Assembly: GCF_030053895.1 (NCBI RefSeq)
Contig: NZ_CP125781.1
Location: 3,968,001 to 4,032,000 of the forward strand
From: Trabulsiella odontotermitis
GTDB taxonomy: Bacteria; Pseudomonadota; Gammaproteobacteria; Enterobacterales; Enterobacteriaceae
Length of the DNA stretch: 64,000 nucleotides
Reading direction: 5' to 3'
The notes beneath the pieces are model-generated. The model saw nothing but the letters and a program-made list of their open reading frames with translations, had not been told where the DNA came from and made no database searches. Below, one piece after another: positions 44,410-53,794 of the stretch (positions within the stretch are counted from its first letter, which is position 1; each line of letters starts with the position of its first letter). Position numbers and translations under genes: made by a program.

Positions 44410-45288
44410 ATGAAATATTCATTAGGGCCAGTGCTTTACTACTGGCCGAAAGAGACGCTGGAATCGTTCTACCAGCAAGCGGCGAACAGCAGCGCGGAAG
44501 TCATCTACCTCGGCGAAACGGTTTGCAGCAAGCGCCGCGCCACCAAAGTCGGCGACTGGATAGACATGGCGAAGAGTCTTGCCACCAGTGGCAAGCAGGT
44601 GGTGCTGTCGACACTGGCGCTGGTACAGGCATCGTCAGAGCTGAGCGAACTGAAGCGTTACGTCGACAACGGCGATTTCCTGCTGGAAGCGAGCGATCTC
44701 GGCGTGGTAAATCTGTGCGCCGAGCGCAAACTGCCTTTTGTCGCCAGCCATGCGCTGAACTGTTATAACGCGGTCACCCTGCGCCTGCTGCTCAAGCAGG
44801 GAATGGTGCGCTGGTGCATGCCGGTTGAACTCTCCCGCGACTGGCTGGCGAATCTGCTGAATCAGTGCGATGAGCTGGGTATTCGTCATCAGTTCGAGGT
44901 TGAAGTGCTGAGCTACGGCCATCTGCCGCTGGCATATTCCGCCCGTTGCTTTACGGCGCGCTCTGAAGATCGCCCGAAAGACGAATGCGAAACCTGCTGC
45001 ATTAAATACCCGAACGGGCGCAACGTGCTGTCACAGGAAAACCAGCAGGTGTTCGTGCTGAACGGCATTCAGACTATGAGCGGTTATGTCTACAATCTCG
45101 GCAATGAATTAGCCTCGATGAAAGGTCTGGTGGATATTGTTCGTCTTTCGCCACTGGGCAGCGAGACATTCGCGATGCTGGACGCCTTCCGCGCCAATGA
45201 AAATGGCGCCGCGCCGCTCGCGTTGGCCCCACTCAGCGACTGTAACGGCTACTGGAAACGCCTTGCCGGTCTGGAGCTGCAGGCCTGA
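44410..45288 (+). CDS. ubiV: O2-independent ubiquinone hydroxylation protein UbiV
   Basis: A 292-residue U32-family partner of UbiU carrying its own [4Fe-4S] cluster, with ligands in ETVCSKRR and the CFTARSEDRPKDECETCC cluster. TAGGAAACACG precedes ATG 44410, and the length equals E. coli UbiV. The two proteins form a heterodimer in the cytoplasm. Confidence 0.95.
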   Translation: MKYSLGPVLYYWPKETLESFYQQAANSSAEVIYLGETVCSKRRATKVGDWIDMAKSLATSGKQVVLSTLALVQASSELSELKRYVDNGDFLLEASDLGVVNLCAERKLPFVASHALNCYNAVTLRLLLKQGMVRWCMPVELSRDWLANLLNQCDELGIRHQFEVEVLSYGHLPLAYSARCFTARSEDRPKDECETCCIKYPNGRNVLSQENQQVFVLNGIQTMSGYVYNLGNELASMKGLVDIVRLSPLGSETFAMLDAFRANENGAAPLALAPLSDCNGYWKRLAGLELQA

Positions 45289-45368
45289 TAAATAGCTCAC
45301 TTTGTTAACAGCTTTAGCTAATCTTTAATGCAGTATGAAAAGATTAACCGGTAACAAAGTGAGCCGTT

Positions 45369-46376
45369 ATGACTGACAAAACCATTCCTTTTTCGGTGCT
45401 TGATCTCGCGCCGATCCCCCATGGTGCCTCTGCCAGAGACGCCTTTTCACACTCGTTAGATCTCGCCCGCCTCGCGGAAAAACGCGGTTATCATCGCTAC
45501 TGGCTGGCGGAACATCACAACATGACCGGCATCGCCAGTGCGGCGACCTCAGTGCTGATTGGTTATCTGGCGGCAAATACCACCACGCTGCATCTGGGTT
45601 CCGGCGGCGTGATGCTGCCAAACCACTCGCCGCTGGTGATCGCCGAGCAGTTCGGCACGCTCAATACGCTCTATCCTGGCCGTATCGATCTGGGGCTGGG
45701 GCGCGCACCAGGCAGTGATCAGCGCACCATGATGGCGCTGCGTCGACATATGAGCGGCGACGTCGACAACTTCCCGCGTGACGTTGCGGAACTGGTGGAC
45801 TGGTTCGACGCCCGCGATCCGAATCCGCATGTACGTCCGGTGCCGGGCTACGGCGAGAAAGTGCCGGTCTGGCTGCTCGGTTCCAGCCTCTACAGCGCTC
45901 AACTGGCCGCGCAACTGGGTCTGCCGTTCGCCTTCGCGTCGCACTTCGCGCCGGATATGCTCTTCCAGGCGCTGCACCTGTACCGCACGAACTTCAAACC
46001 GTCGGAACGGCTGGAAAAACCTTACGCAATGGTGTGCATCAACATTATTGCCGCCGACAGCAACCGTGATGCCGAATTCCTGTTTACCTCCATGCAGCAG
46101 GCGTTCGTGAAGCTGCGTCGCGGCGAGACCGGCCAGTTGCCGCCGCCGATCCAGAATATGGATCAGTTCTGGTCGCCGTCCGAACAATATGGCGTCCAGC
46201 AGGCACTGAGCATGTCGCTGGTCGGTGATAAAGCGAAAATTCGTCACGGGCTGGAATCAATGCTGCGTGAAACGCAGGCCGATGAGATCATGGTCAACGG
46301 GCAAATTTTCGATAACCAGGCGCGCCTGCACTCGTTCGAGTTGGCGATGCAGGTGAAAGAAGAACTGTTAGGATAA
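45369..46376 (+). CDS. yhbW: luciferase-like monooxygenase YhbW
   Basis: A 335-residue flavin-dependent bacterial-luciferase-like monooxygenase (F420/FMN TIM barrel). Visible: FSVLDLAPIPHGASARDA, YWLAEHHNMTGIASA and LGSGGVMLPNHSPLVIAEQFG. The substrate is unknown. It is the last gene of the block that follows the K-12 3.2-3.3 Mb order; in K-12 the next gene is mtr, but here convergent lptG follows. Confidence 0.94.
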   Translation: MTDKTIPFSVLDLAPIPHGASARDAFSHSLDLARLAEKRGYHRYWLAEHHNMTGIASAATSVLIGYLAANTTTLHLGSGGVMLPNHSPLVIAEQFGTLNTLYPGRIDLGLGRAPGSDQRTMMALRRHMSGDVDNFPRDVAELVDWFDARDPNPHVRPVPGYGEKVPVWLLGSSLYSAQLAAQLGLPFAFASHFAPDMLFQALHLYRTNFKPSERLEKPYAMVCINIIAADSNRDAEFLFTSMQQAFVKLRRGETGQLPPPIQNMDQFWSPSEQYGVQQALSMSLVGDKAKIRHGLESMLRETQADEIMVNGQIFDNQARLHSFELAMQVKEELLG

Positions 46377-46382
46377 ACGTCG

Positions 46383-46402
46383 CCCGGCCTGCAAAGGCCG
46401 GG
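46383..46402. terminator. hairpin between convergent yhbW and lptG
   Basis: CCCGGCCT and AGGCCGGG form an 8-bp stem with loop GCAA, a few bases after the yhbW stop and before the lptG stop. There is no T-run on the plus strand. The point lies at the synteny switch described in the findings. Confidence 0.6.
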
Positions 46403-46414
46403 GGAATATGCAGA

Positions 46415-47497
46415 TTACGCCTTGCGCATCATCAGCCAGAGGCTTATCAGGAAGAACGAGGCGCTCGGCAATAGCGCGCCCACGACAGGCGGAATGCCAT
46501 AGACCAGCGTCAGCGGGCCGAAGATCTGATCCAGCACGTAGAACACAAAGCCGAAGCTAATCCCCGTCACCACACGCACGCCCATTGGCACGCTACGCAG
46601 CGGGCCAAAAATAAACGACAGCGCCATCAGCATCATCACCGCCACGGAGAGCGGCTGGAAGATTTTGCTCCACATATTGAGCTGATAACGGCCGGAGTCC
46701 TGTCCGCTCGATTTCAGATACCGCACGTAGTTATGCAGACCGCTGATGGAGAGCGCGTCCGGATCCAGCGCCACCACGCCGAGCTTGTCCGGCGTCAGAT
46801 TGGTTTTCCAGGTACCGCTCACCGTCTGACTGCCGGTCACCTGTTTCGGGTTGGTCAGGTTGGATTCATCCACCTGCGACAGTCGCCAGACCTTGTTCTG
46901 GTTATCGAATTTCGCCGTCGCAGCATAGCGAACAGATTGCAGGCGACGTTCATTGTTGAACGAGTAAATACTCACGCCGCCCAGTTCGTCGTCACCTTTC
47001 ACTCGTTCGATATAGACAAAATTGTGCCCGTCTTTCGCCCACAGCCCTTGCTGCGTGGAGAGCAGCGAACCGCCGTACATCTGCTGCGCGCGGTAGTTAC
47101 GCGCCATCTGCTCGCCTTGCGGCGCGACCCATTCGCCAATCGCCATGGTCAGCAGCACCAGCGGGATCGCGGTTTTCATCACCGACAGCGCCACCTGCAT
47201 GCGGGTAAAGCCGGAGGCCTGCATTACCACCAGCTCACTGCGCTGCGCCAGCATGCCGAGCCCCAGCAGCGCGCCCAGCAGCGCGGCCATCGGGAAGAAA
47301 ATTTGGATATCTTTCGGGACGCTCAGCAAGGTGTACATCCCTGCGCCCATTGCATCGTAGTTCCCCTGCCCGGCCTTCTTAAGCTGGTCAACAAACTTGA
47401 TGATGGCGGAGAGCGACACCAGCATGAACAACGTCAGCATGATGGTGTTGAAAATGGTTTTACCGATATAGCGGTCAAGAACGCCGAACGCCTGCAT
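46415..47497 (-). CDS. lptG: LPS export ABC permease LptG
   Basis: A 360-residue inner-membrane permease that with LptF and the ATPase LptB extracts lipopolysaccharide and feeds LptC/LptA. It has three N-terminal and three C-terminal membrane segments with a large periplasmic beta-jellyroll between (residues about 130-260). Motifs include MLTLFMLVSLSAIIKFVDQL and VVTGISFGFVFYVLDQIFGP. It shares a single base with the stop/start junction of lptF. Confidence 0.96.
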   Translation of the reverse strand: MQAFGVLDRYIGKTIFNTIMLTLFMLVSLSAIIKFVDQLKKAGQGNYDAMGAGMYTLLSVPKDIQIFFPMAALLGALLGLGMLAQRSELVVMQASGFTRMQVALSVMKTAIPLVLLTMAIGEWVAPQGEQMARNYRAQQMYGGSLLSTQQGLWAKDGHNFVYIERVKGDDELGGVSIYSFNNERRLQSVRYAATAKFDNQNKVWRLSQVDESNLTNPKQVTGSQTVSGTWKTNLTPDKLGVVALDPDALSISGLHNYVRYLKSSGQDSGRYQLNMWSKIFQPLSVAVMMLMALSFIFGPLRSVPMGVRVVTGISFGFVFYVLDQIFGPLTLVYGIPPVVGALLPSASFFLISLWLMMRKA

Positions 47498-48597
47498 TAC
47501 ACGGCTCCTTTATGCATAAAACGGGCACGTATACGACGCACCGGCAACGTATCCCACAGGTTCAGCATGATGGCTAAGGCGAGATACAGCAGGTTGACTG
47601 CCCACATCCAGATCATCGGATCCAGCTTGCCTTTGCCGCCGTTCGACTTGAGTGACGTCTGCAACAGGAAGAACACCAGATACAGCAACATGGCGGGCAG
47701 CATTGAGAGCACGCGGCCCTGGCGCGGGTTGACCACGCTCAGCGGCACCACCATCAGCGCCATCATAAAGACGGTGAACACCAGCGTGAATCGCCAGTGC
47801 AGCTCAGCGCTGGCGCGGTCGTTATGGGTATTCCACAGCGTGCGCATGTCCATCTGTTCGGTATCATCCGGATCCAGCGCCACCGCCTGGTGACCGATAA
47901 TCGCCTGATAATTCTGGAAATCCGTAATGCGGAAATCGCGCAGCATCGCCGTGCCTTCAAAGCGCGTCCCTTCGTTCAGTGTCACCACTTGCGAGCCGTC
48001 TTTGTTCTGCGCCAGTTGGCCGGAATCGGCGACCACCACCGACGGGCGCGCGTTGCCTTTCGGACGCAACTGCGCGAGGAAAACGTCTTTAAAGCTGCTG
48101 CCGTCAACGCTTTCGATAAACAGCACCGCGTTGCCGTCGGTGGCCTGCTGGAATTGCCCCTGCGCCAGCGCCGCCATACCGGGGTTGGCTTTGGCTTCCG
48201 CCAGCACTTCATCCTGATGACGTGAGGACCACGGACCCGCCCACATCACGTTCACCGCCGCAATGATGCCGGTAAACAACGCCAGAATCATCGCCGCTTT
48301 AATCAACACCGTTTTACTCAGACCGCAGGCATGCATCACCGTGATTTCACTTTCGGTGTACAGTTTGCCCAGCGTCATTAACAACCCGAGAAACAGGCTC
48401 AGTGGCAGGATCAATTGCGCCATCTCCGGGACGCCAAGTCCAAGCAGAGAAAGCACGAGATTTGTCGGGATTTCACCATCAACTGCAGCGCCGAGGATCC
48501 TTACCAGCTTCTGGCAAAAAAAGATCAGCAGCAGGATGAAGAGGATTGCAAGCTGGCTTTTCAGCGTCTCCCGCACCAGATATCTTATGATTATCAC
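47497..48597 (-). CDS. lptF: LPS export ABC permease LptF
   Basis: A 366-residue partner of LptG with the same six-helix and periplasmic jellyroll layout: IIIRYLVRETLKSQLAILF opening helix and SEITVMHACGLSK coupling helix. Essential for outer-membrane LPS. Divergent from pepA over 257 bases. Confidence 0.96.
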   Translation of the reverse strand: MIIIRYLVRETLKSQLAILFILLLIFFCQKLVRILGAAVDGEIPTNLVLSLLGLGVPEMAQLILPLSLFLGLLMTLGKLYTESEITVMHACGLSKTVLIKAAMILALFTGIIAAVNVMWAGPWSSRHQDEVLAEAKANPGMAALAQGQFQQATDGNAVLFIESVDGSSFKDVFLAQLRPKGNARPSVVVADSGQLAQNKDGSQVVTLNEGTRFEGTAMLRDFRITDFQNYQAIIGHQAVALDPDDTEQMDMRTLWNTHNDRASAELHWRFTLVFTVFMMALMVVPLSVVNPRQGRVLSMLPAMLLYLVFFLLQTSLKSNGGKGKLDPMIWMWAVNLLYLALAIMLNLWDTLPVRRIRARFMHKGAV

Positions 48598-48854
48598 TAT
48601 AAATACGCCCGTAAAAACCCGTCTTGTTGCAGGAAAATAGCTTGTTTCATGGCTTAAACGTCATTTATTCTCTTGAGTCGTTGAAAACATCGCTAAGATT
48701 AAACTACCCAGCGGCTTCACGTTTTCAAACGTGTTCAAACCGTAGACTCAGTAAGAATATCATGAAGTCACCGCAACAGCGGACATGAGTTACGAAAGCT
48801 TTCAATTCTATCTGTAGCCACCGCCGTTGTCTTTAAGATTCAGGAGCGTAGTGC
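48598..48854. promoter_or_regulatory. lptF-pepA divergent control region
   Basis: 257 bases without a gene between lptF and pepA. In E. coli this interval carries the divergent promoters of lptFG and pepA and binding by PepA itself has been reported for the pepA (carP) promoter. A direct or inverted AGTTTTCAAACGTGTT-like stretch near 48718-48738 may be part of the operator (weak). Confidence 0.45.
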
Positions 48855-50366
48855 ATGGAGTTCAGTGTAAAAAGCGGTAGCCCGGAGAAACAGCGCAGTG
48901 CCTGCATCGTTGTGGGTGTCTTTGAACCGCGTCGCCTCTCCCCGGTCGCCGAACAACTCGATAAAATCAGCGACGGCTACATCAGCGCCCTGCTGCGCCG
49001 TGGCGAACTCGAAGGTAAGCCCGGGCAGACCCTGCTGCTTCATCACGTGCCGAACGTGCTGTCGGAGCGCATTCTGCTGATTGGTTGCGGCAAAGAACGT
49101 GAACTGGATGAACGTCAGTATAAGCAGGTTATTCAGAAAACCATTAATACCCTTAACGATACAGGGTCAATGGAAGCGGTCTGTTTCCTGACCGAACTAC
49201 ACGTCAAAGGTCGTAATAACTACTGGAAAGTCCGCCAGGCGGTGGAAACTGCAAAAGAGACGCTGTATAGCTTCGACCAGTTGAAAACCAACAAAAGCGA
49301 GCCGCGTCGCCCGCTGCGTAAAATGGTATTCAATGTGCCGACCCGTCGCGAACTGACCAGCGGCGAGCGCGCTATTCAGCACGGTCTGGCGATTGCCGCC
49401 GGAATCAAAGCGGCGAAAGATCTGGGTAATATGCCGCCAAATATCTGTAACGCGGCCTACCTGGCTTCTCAGGCGCGCCAGTTGGCGGATGCCTGGAGCA
49501 AAAACGTCATCACCCGTGTCATCGGCGAACAGCAGATGCGCGAGCTGGGCATGCACGCCTACCTGGCCGTCGGTAACGGTTCGCAGAACGAATCGTTAAT
49601 GTCGGTGATTGAGTACAAAGGCAGCCCGGCAGAAGACGCGCGCCCGATTGTACTGGTGGGTAAGGGCCTGACGTTCGACTCCGGCGGTATCTCCATTAAG
49701 CCGGCCGAAGGCATGGACGAAATGAAGTACGATATGTGCGGTGCGGCGGCAGTCTACGGCGTGATGCGGATGGTCGCGGAACTCCAGCTACCTATCAATG
49801 TGATCGGCGTACTGGCGGGCTGTGAAAACATGCCTGGCGGTCGCGCATATCGCCCTGGCGACGTGCTGACCACCATGTCAGGGCAGACGGTTGAAGTGCT
49901 GAATACTGATGCCGAAGGCCGTCTGGTGCTGTGCGATGTGCTGACCTACGTCGAACGTTATGAGCCGGAAGCGGTGATTGACGTCGCGACACTGACCGGC
50001 GCGTGCGTAATTGCGCTCGGCCACCATATCTCTGGCCTGATGTCGAACCACAATCCGCTGGCGCATGAGCTGATCGGCGCGTCCGAGCAGTCCGGCGATC
50101 GCGCGTGGCGCCTGCCGCTTGGCGATGAGTACCAGGAACAGCTGGACTCCAACTTTGCGGATATGGCAAACATCGGTGGTCGTCCTGGCGGGGCGATTAC
50201 CGCCGGCTGTTTCCTGTCGCGCTTTGCCCGCAAGTACAACTGGGCGCATCTGGACATCGCCGGTACCGCGTGGCGTTCCGGTAAAACCAAAGGTGCTACC
50301 GGTCGTCCGGTCGCCCTGTTGTCACAATTCCTGCTGAACCGCGCCGGTTTTAACGGCGAAGAGTAA
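48855..50366 (+). CDS. pepA: leucyl aminopeptidase / DNA-binding protein PepA
   Basis: A 503-residue M17 hexameric aminopeptidase with two metal ions. The signature NTDAEGRLVL, the metal-site KGLTFDSGG and the Lys/Asp region MDEMKYDMCGAA are all present. PepA is also the XerB accessory DNA-binding protein for Xer recombination at cer-type sites and represses carAB and its own gene with ArgR or PyrH (established knowledge). GGAG precedes the ATG. Confidence 0.97.
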   Translation: MEFSVKSGSPEKQRSACIVVGVFEPRRLSPVAEQLDKISDGYISALLRRGELEGKPGQTLLLHHVPNVLSERILLIGCGKERELDERQYKQVIQKTINTLNDTGSMEAVCFLTELHVKGRNNYWKVRQAVETAKETLYSFDQLKTNKSEPRRPLRKMVFNVPTRRELTSGERAIQHGLAIAAGIKAAKDLGNMPPNICNAAYLASQARQLADAWSKNVITRVIGEQQMRELGMHAYLAVGNGSQNESLMSVIEYKGSPAEDARPIVLVGKGLTFDSGGISIKPAEGMDEMKYDMCGAAAVYGVMRMVAELQLPINVIGVLAGCENMPGGRAYRPGDVLTTMSGQTVEVLNTDAEGRLVLCDVLTYVERYEPEAVIDVATLTGACVIALGHHISGLMSNHNPLAHELIGASEQSGDRAWRLPLGDEYQEQLDSNFADMANIGGRPGGAITAGCFLSRFARKYNWAHLDIAGTAWRSGKTKGATGRPVALLSQFLLNRAGFNGEE

Positions 50367-50378
50367 TTGCCGTCTGAT

Positions 50379-50406
50379 GCCCGGCAAGCGTAGCGCCACC
50401 GGGCAT
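50379..50406. repeat. REP element between pepA and holC
   Basis: TGCCCGG-CAAGCGTAGCGCCA-CCGGGCA is a REP-type palindrome in the pepA-holC gap. Confidence 0.8.
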
Positions 50407-50437
50407 CGTATTTAAATTCAGACAAGAAGCCCCATAT

Positions 50438-50881
50438 ATGAAGAATGCAACGTTCTATCTTCTGGACAACGACACGCAGCAAGATGGCTTAAGCGCCGTC
50501 GAACAACTGGTGTGTGAACTTGCCGCAGAACGTTGGCGCAACGGTAAACGCGTCCTGATCGCCTGTGAAGATGAGGCGCAGGCAGTGCGCCTTGATGAAG
50601 CACTGTGGACGCGCCCACCCGACAGTTTTGTGCCGCATAACCTGTCGGGCGAAGGCCCGCGTGGCGGCGCACCGGTGGAGATAGCCTGGCCGCAAAAGCG
50701 CAACAGCAGCCCGCGGGATCTGCTGATTAGTCTGCGTACCGGCTTTGCAGATTTTGCCACCGCTTTCACAGAAGTGATAGACTTCGTCCCCTACGAAGAT
50801 TCTTTGAAACAACTGGCCCGCGAACGTTACAAAGCGTACCGCGTAGCCGGTTTCAACCTGACCACGGCAACCTGGAAATAA
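50438..50881 (+). CDS. holC: DNA polymerase III chi subunit HolC
   Basis: A 147-residue chi subunit that links the clamp loader (through psi, HolD) to single-stranded DNA-binding protein. Conserved: FYLLDNDTQQDGLSAVEQLVC, ACEDEAQAVRLDEALWTRPPDSFVPH. Its last base is the first base of the valS start codon (TAATG), so translation is coupled. Confidence 0.95.
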   Translation: MKNATFYLLDNDTQQDGLSAVEQLVCELAAERWRNGKRVLIACEDEAQAVRLDEALWTRPPDSFVPHNLSGEGPRGGAPVEIAWPQKRNSSPRDLLISLRTGFADFATAFTEVIDFVPYEDSLKQLARERYKAYRVAGFNLTTATWK

Positions 50882-53736
50882 TGGAAAAGACATACAACCC
50901 ACAAGATATCGAACAGCCGCTTTACGAGCACTGGGAAAAGCAGGGCTATTTCAAACCGAATGGCGACGAAAGCCAGGAAAGTTTCTGCATCATGATCCCG
51001 CCGCCGAACGTCACCGGCAGTTTGCATATGGGTCACGCTTTCCAGCAAACCATCATGGATACCCTGATCCGCTACCAGCGCATGCAGGGTAAAAACACCC
51101 TGTGGCAGGTCGGTACTGACCACGCAGGTATCGCGACGCAGATGGTGGTTGAGCGCAAGATTGCCGCCGAAGAAGGTAAAACCCGTCACGATTACGGTCG
51201 CGATGCCTTCATCGACAAAATCTGGCAGTGGAAAGCGGAGTCTGGCGGCACGATTACTCGTCAGATGCGTCGTCTGGGTAACTCCGTCGACTGGGAGCGC
51301 GAGCGCTTCACCATGGACGAAGGCCTTTCCAATGCCGTGAAAGAAGTCTTTGTCCGTCTGCATAAAGAAGATCTGATCTACCGCGGCAAGCGCCTGGTCA
51401 ACTGGGACCCGAAACTGCGCACCGCCATTTCTGACCTCGAAGTGGAAAATCGTGAGTCCAAAGGCTCGATGTGGCACATCCGTTACCCACTGGCCGATGG
51501 CGCGAAAACCGCAGACGGTAAAAATTATTTAGTTGTCGCCACTACCCGCCCGGAAACCCTGCTGGGTGATACCGGCGTGGCCGTTAACCCGGAAGATCCG
51601 CGTTACAAAGATCTTATCGGCAAATTTGTGATGCTGCCGTTGGTTAACCGCCGCATCCCGATTGTTGGCGACGAACATGCGGATATGGAAAAAGGCACCG
51701 GCTGCGTGAAAATCACCCCGGCGCACGATTTCAACGACTATGAAGTCGGCCGTCGTCATGCGCTGCCAATGATCAACATCCTGACTTTTGACGGTGACAT
51801 CCGTGAAAGCGCGCAGGTGTACGACACCAATGGCGTAGAAACTGACGCATATTCCAGCGATATCCCGGCAGAGTTCCAGAAACTGGAACGTTTTGCCGCG
51901 CGTAAAGCTGTTGTTGCCGCCATCGACGCGCTCGGTCTGCTGGAAGAGATTAAACCGCACGATCTGACCGTCCCGTACGGCGACCGTGGCGGCGTGGTAA
52001 TCGAGCCGATGCTGACCGATCAGTGGTACGTCCGCGTTGCGCCGCTGGCGAAACCGGCGATTGAAGCGGTTGAGAACGGTGATATCCAGTTCGTTCCAAA
52101 ACAGTACGAAAATATGTATTTCTCCTGGATGCGCGATATTCAGGACTGGTGTATCTCTCGCCAGCTGTGGTGGGGTCACCGCATCCCGGCATGGTACGAC
52201 GAGCAGGGCAACGTGTACGTTGGTCGTAGCGAAGCGGAAGTTCGGCAGGAAAACAACATCGCCGCCGACGTCCCGCTGCGTCAGGACGAAGACGTACTGG
52301 ATACCTGGTTCTCCTCTGCGCTGTGGACCTTCTCCACCCTCGGCTGGCCGGAAAACACCGATGCGCTGCGTCAGTTCCACCCGACCAGCGTGATGGTTTC
52401 AGGCTTCGACATCATCTTCTTCTGGATCGCCCGCATGATCATGATGACCATGCACTTCATCAAAGATGAAAACGGCAAGCCACAGGTACCGTTTAAGACC
52501 GTCTACATGACCGGTCTGATTCGTGACGACGAAGGCCAGAAGATGTCTAAATCCAAGGGCAACGTGATTGACCCGCTGGATATGGTTGACGGCATCTCTC
52601 TGCCGGATCTGCTGGAAAAACGCACCGGCAACATGATGCAGCCGCAACTGGCGGAAAAAATTCGCAAACGCACCGAAAAACAGTTCCCGGAAGGCATTGA
52701 GCCGCACGGTACCGACGCCCTGCGTTTCACGCTGGCGGCGCTGGCTTCCACCGGCCGCGACATCAACTGGGACATGAAACGTCTGGAAGGTTACCGCAAC
52801 TTCTGTAACAAGCTGTGGAACGCCAGTCGTTTCGTGCTGATGAATACTGAAGATCAGGATTGCGGCTTCAACGGCGGCGAAAAAGTGCTGTCGCTGGCTG
52901 ATCGCTGGATCCTGGCGGAATTCAACCAGACCGTGAAAGCGTACCGTGAAGCGCTGGATGGCTTCCGTTTCGATATCGCCGCCGGCATTCTGTACGAGTT
53001 CACCTGGAACCAGTTCTGCGACTGGTATCTGGAGTTGACCAAGCCGGTGATGACTGGCGGTACTGAAGCGGAACTGCGCGGCACGCGCAACACGCTGGTG
53101 ACGGTGCTGGAAGGTCTGCTGCGTCTGGCGCATCCGATCATCCCGTTCATTACCGAAACCATCTGGCAGCGCGTGAAGGTGATTTGTGGCATTACCGCCA
53201 ACACCATCATGCTGCAGCCGTTCCCGCAGTTCGATGCAGCGAAAGTTGATGACGCCGCGCTGGCCGATACCGAATGGCTGAAGCAGGCGATCGTTGCGGT
53301 GCGTAACATCCGTGCGGAAATGAACATCGCGCCGGGTAAACCGCTGGAGCTGCTGCTCCGTGGCTGCAGTCCCGACGCCGTACGCCGTGTGAACGACAAC
53401 CAGAGCTTCCTGCAGACGCTGGCCCGTCTGGAAAGCATCACCGTGCTGCCAGCTGATGATAAAGGCCCGGTTTCCGTGACCAAAATCATCGACGGCGCCG
53501 AGCTGCTGATCCCGATGGCAGGCCTCATCAATAAAGAAGATGAGCTGGCGCGTCTGGCGAAAGAAGTGGCCAAAATCGAAGCGGAAATCGGCCGCATCGA
53601 AGGCAAACTCTCTAACGAAGGGTTTGTGGCCCGCGCCCCGGAAGCGGTGATCGCCAAAGAGCGTGAAAAGCTGACCGGCTATGCCGAAGCGAAAGCGAAG
53701 CTGATTGAGCAACAGGCAGTGATTGCTGCGCTATAA
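50881..53736 (+). CDS. valS: valyl-tRNA synthetase ValS
   Basis: A 951-residue class I aminoacyl-tRNA synthetase charging tRNA-Val. The HIGH-type motif is PPNVTGSLHMGHAF (residues about 41-54), the KMSKS loop is KMSKSKGNVIDPLD, and the editing domain (about 200-340) contains TTRPETLLGDTGVAVNP. The C-terminal coiled-coil arm (ELARLAKEVAKIEAEIGRIE) ends the protein. Length equals E. coli ValS. It overlaps holC by one base and is followed by a terminator. Confidence 0.98.
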   Translation: MEKTYNPQDIEQPLYEHWEKQGYFKPNGDESQESFCIMIPPPNVTGSLHMGHAFQQTIMDTLIRYQRMQGKNTLWQVGTDHAGIATQMVVERKIAAEEGKTRHDYGRDAFIDKIWQWKAESGGTITRQMRRLGNSVDWERERFTMDEGLSNAVKEVFVRLHKEDLIYRGKRLVNWDPKLRTAISDLEVENRESKGSMWHIRYPLADGAKTADGKNYLVVATTRPETLLGDTGVAVNPEDPRYKDLIGKFVMLPLVNRRIPIVGDEHADMEKGTGCVKITPAHDFNDYEVGRRHALPMINILTFDGDIRESAQVYDTNGVETDAYSSDIPAEFQKLERFAARKAVVAAIDALGLLEEIKPHDLTVPYGDRGGVVIEPMLTDQWYVRVAPLAKPAIEAVENGDIQFVPKQYENMYFSWMRDIQDWCISRQLWWGHRIPAWYDEQGNVYVGRSEAEVRQENNIAADVPLRQDEDVLDTWFSSALWTFSTLGWPENTDALRQFHPTSVMVSGFDIIFFWIARMIMMTMHFIKDENGKPQVPFKTVYMTGLIRDDEGQKMSKSKGNVIDPLDMVDGISLPDLLEKRTGNMMQPQLAEKIRKRTEKQFPEGIEPHGTDALRFTLAALASTGRDINWDMKRLEGYRNFCNKLWNASRFVLMNTEDQDCGFNGGEKVLSLADRWILAEFNQTVKAYREALDGFRFDIAAGILYEFTWNQFCDWYLELTKPVMTGGTEAELRGTRNTLVTVLEGLLRLAHPIIPFITETIWQRVKVICGITANTIMLQPFPQFDAAKVDDAALADTEWLKQAIVAVRNIRAEMNIAPGKPLELLLRGCSPDAVRRVNDNQSFLQTLARLESITVLPADDKGPVSVTKIIDGAELLIPMAGLINKEDELARLAKEVAKIEAEIGRIEGKLSNEGFVARAPEAVIAKEREKLTGYAEAKAKLIEQQAVIAAL

Positions 53737-53756
53737 TTCGTATCGTGAATAACACA

Positions 53757-53787
53757 GGCTGGAGGGGAAACTCTCCGGCCTTTTTAT
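53757..53787 (+). terminator. terminator of the pepA-holC-valS transcript
   Basis: GGCTGGAG and CTCCGGCC pair across GGGAAACT and are followed by TTTTTATT. It marks the end of the GC-typical valS block; the AT-rich islet starts right after. Confidence 0.9.
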
Positions 53788-53794
53788 TATTAAT

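Noticed and set aside
46733..47893. 386-codon frame opposite lptG/lptF
   Set aside because: It spans the junction of two conserved genes on the other strand and has shadow-like composition (His, Arg and Gln rich).
52399..53712. 437-codon open frame antisense to valS
   Set aside because: It is a GC-codon shadow of valS, rich in His/Arg/Gln, with no ribosome binding site and no family resemblance. valS itself is unambiguous.
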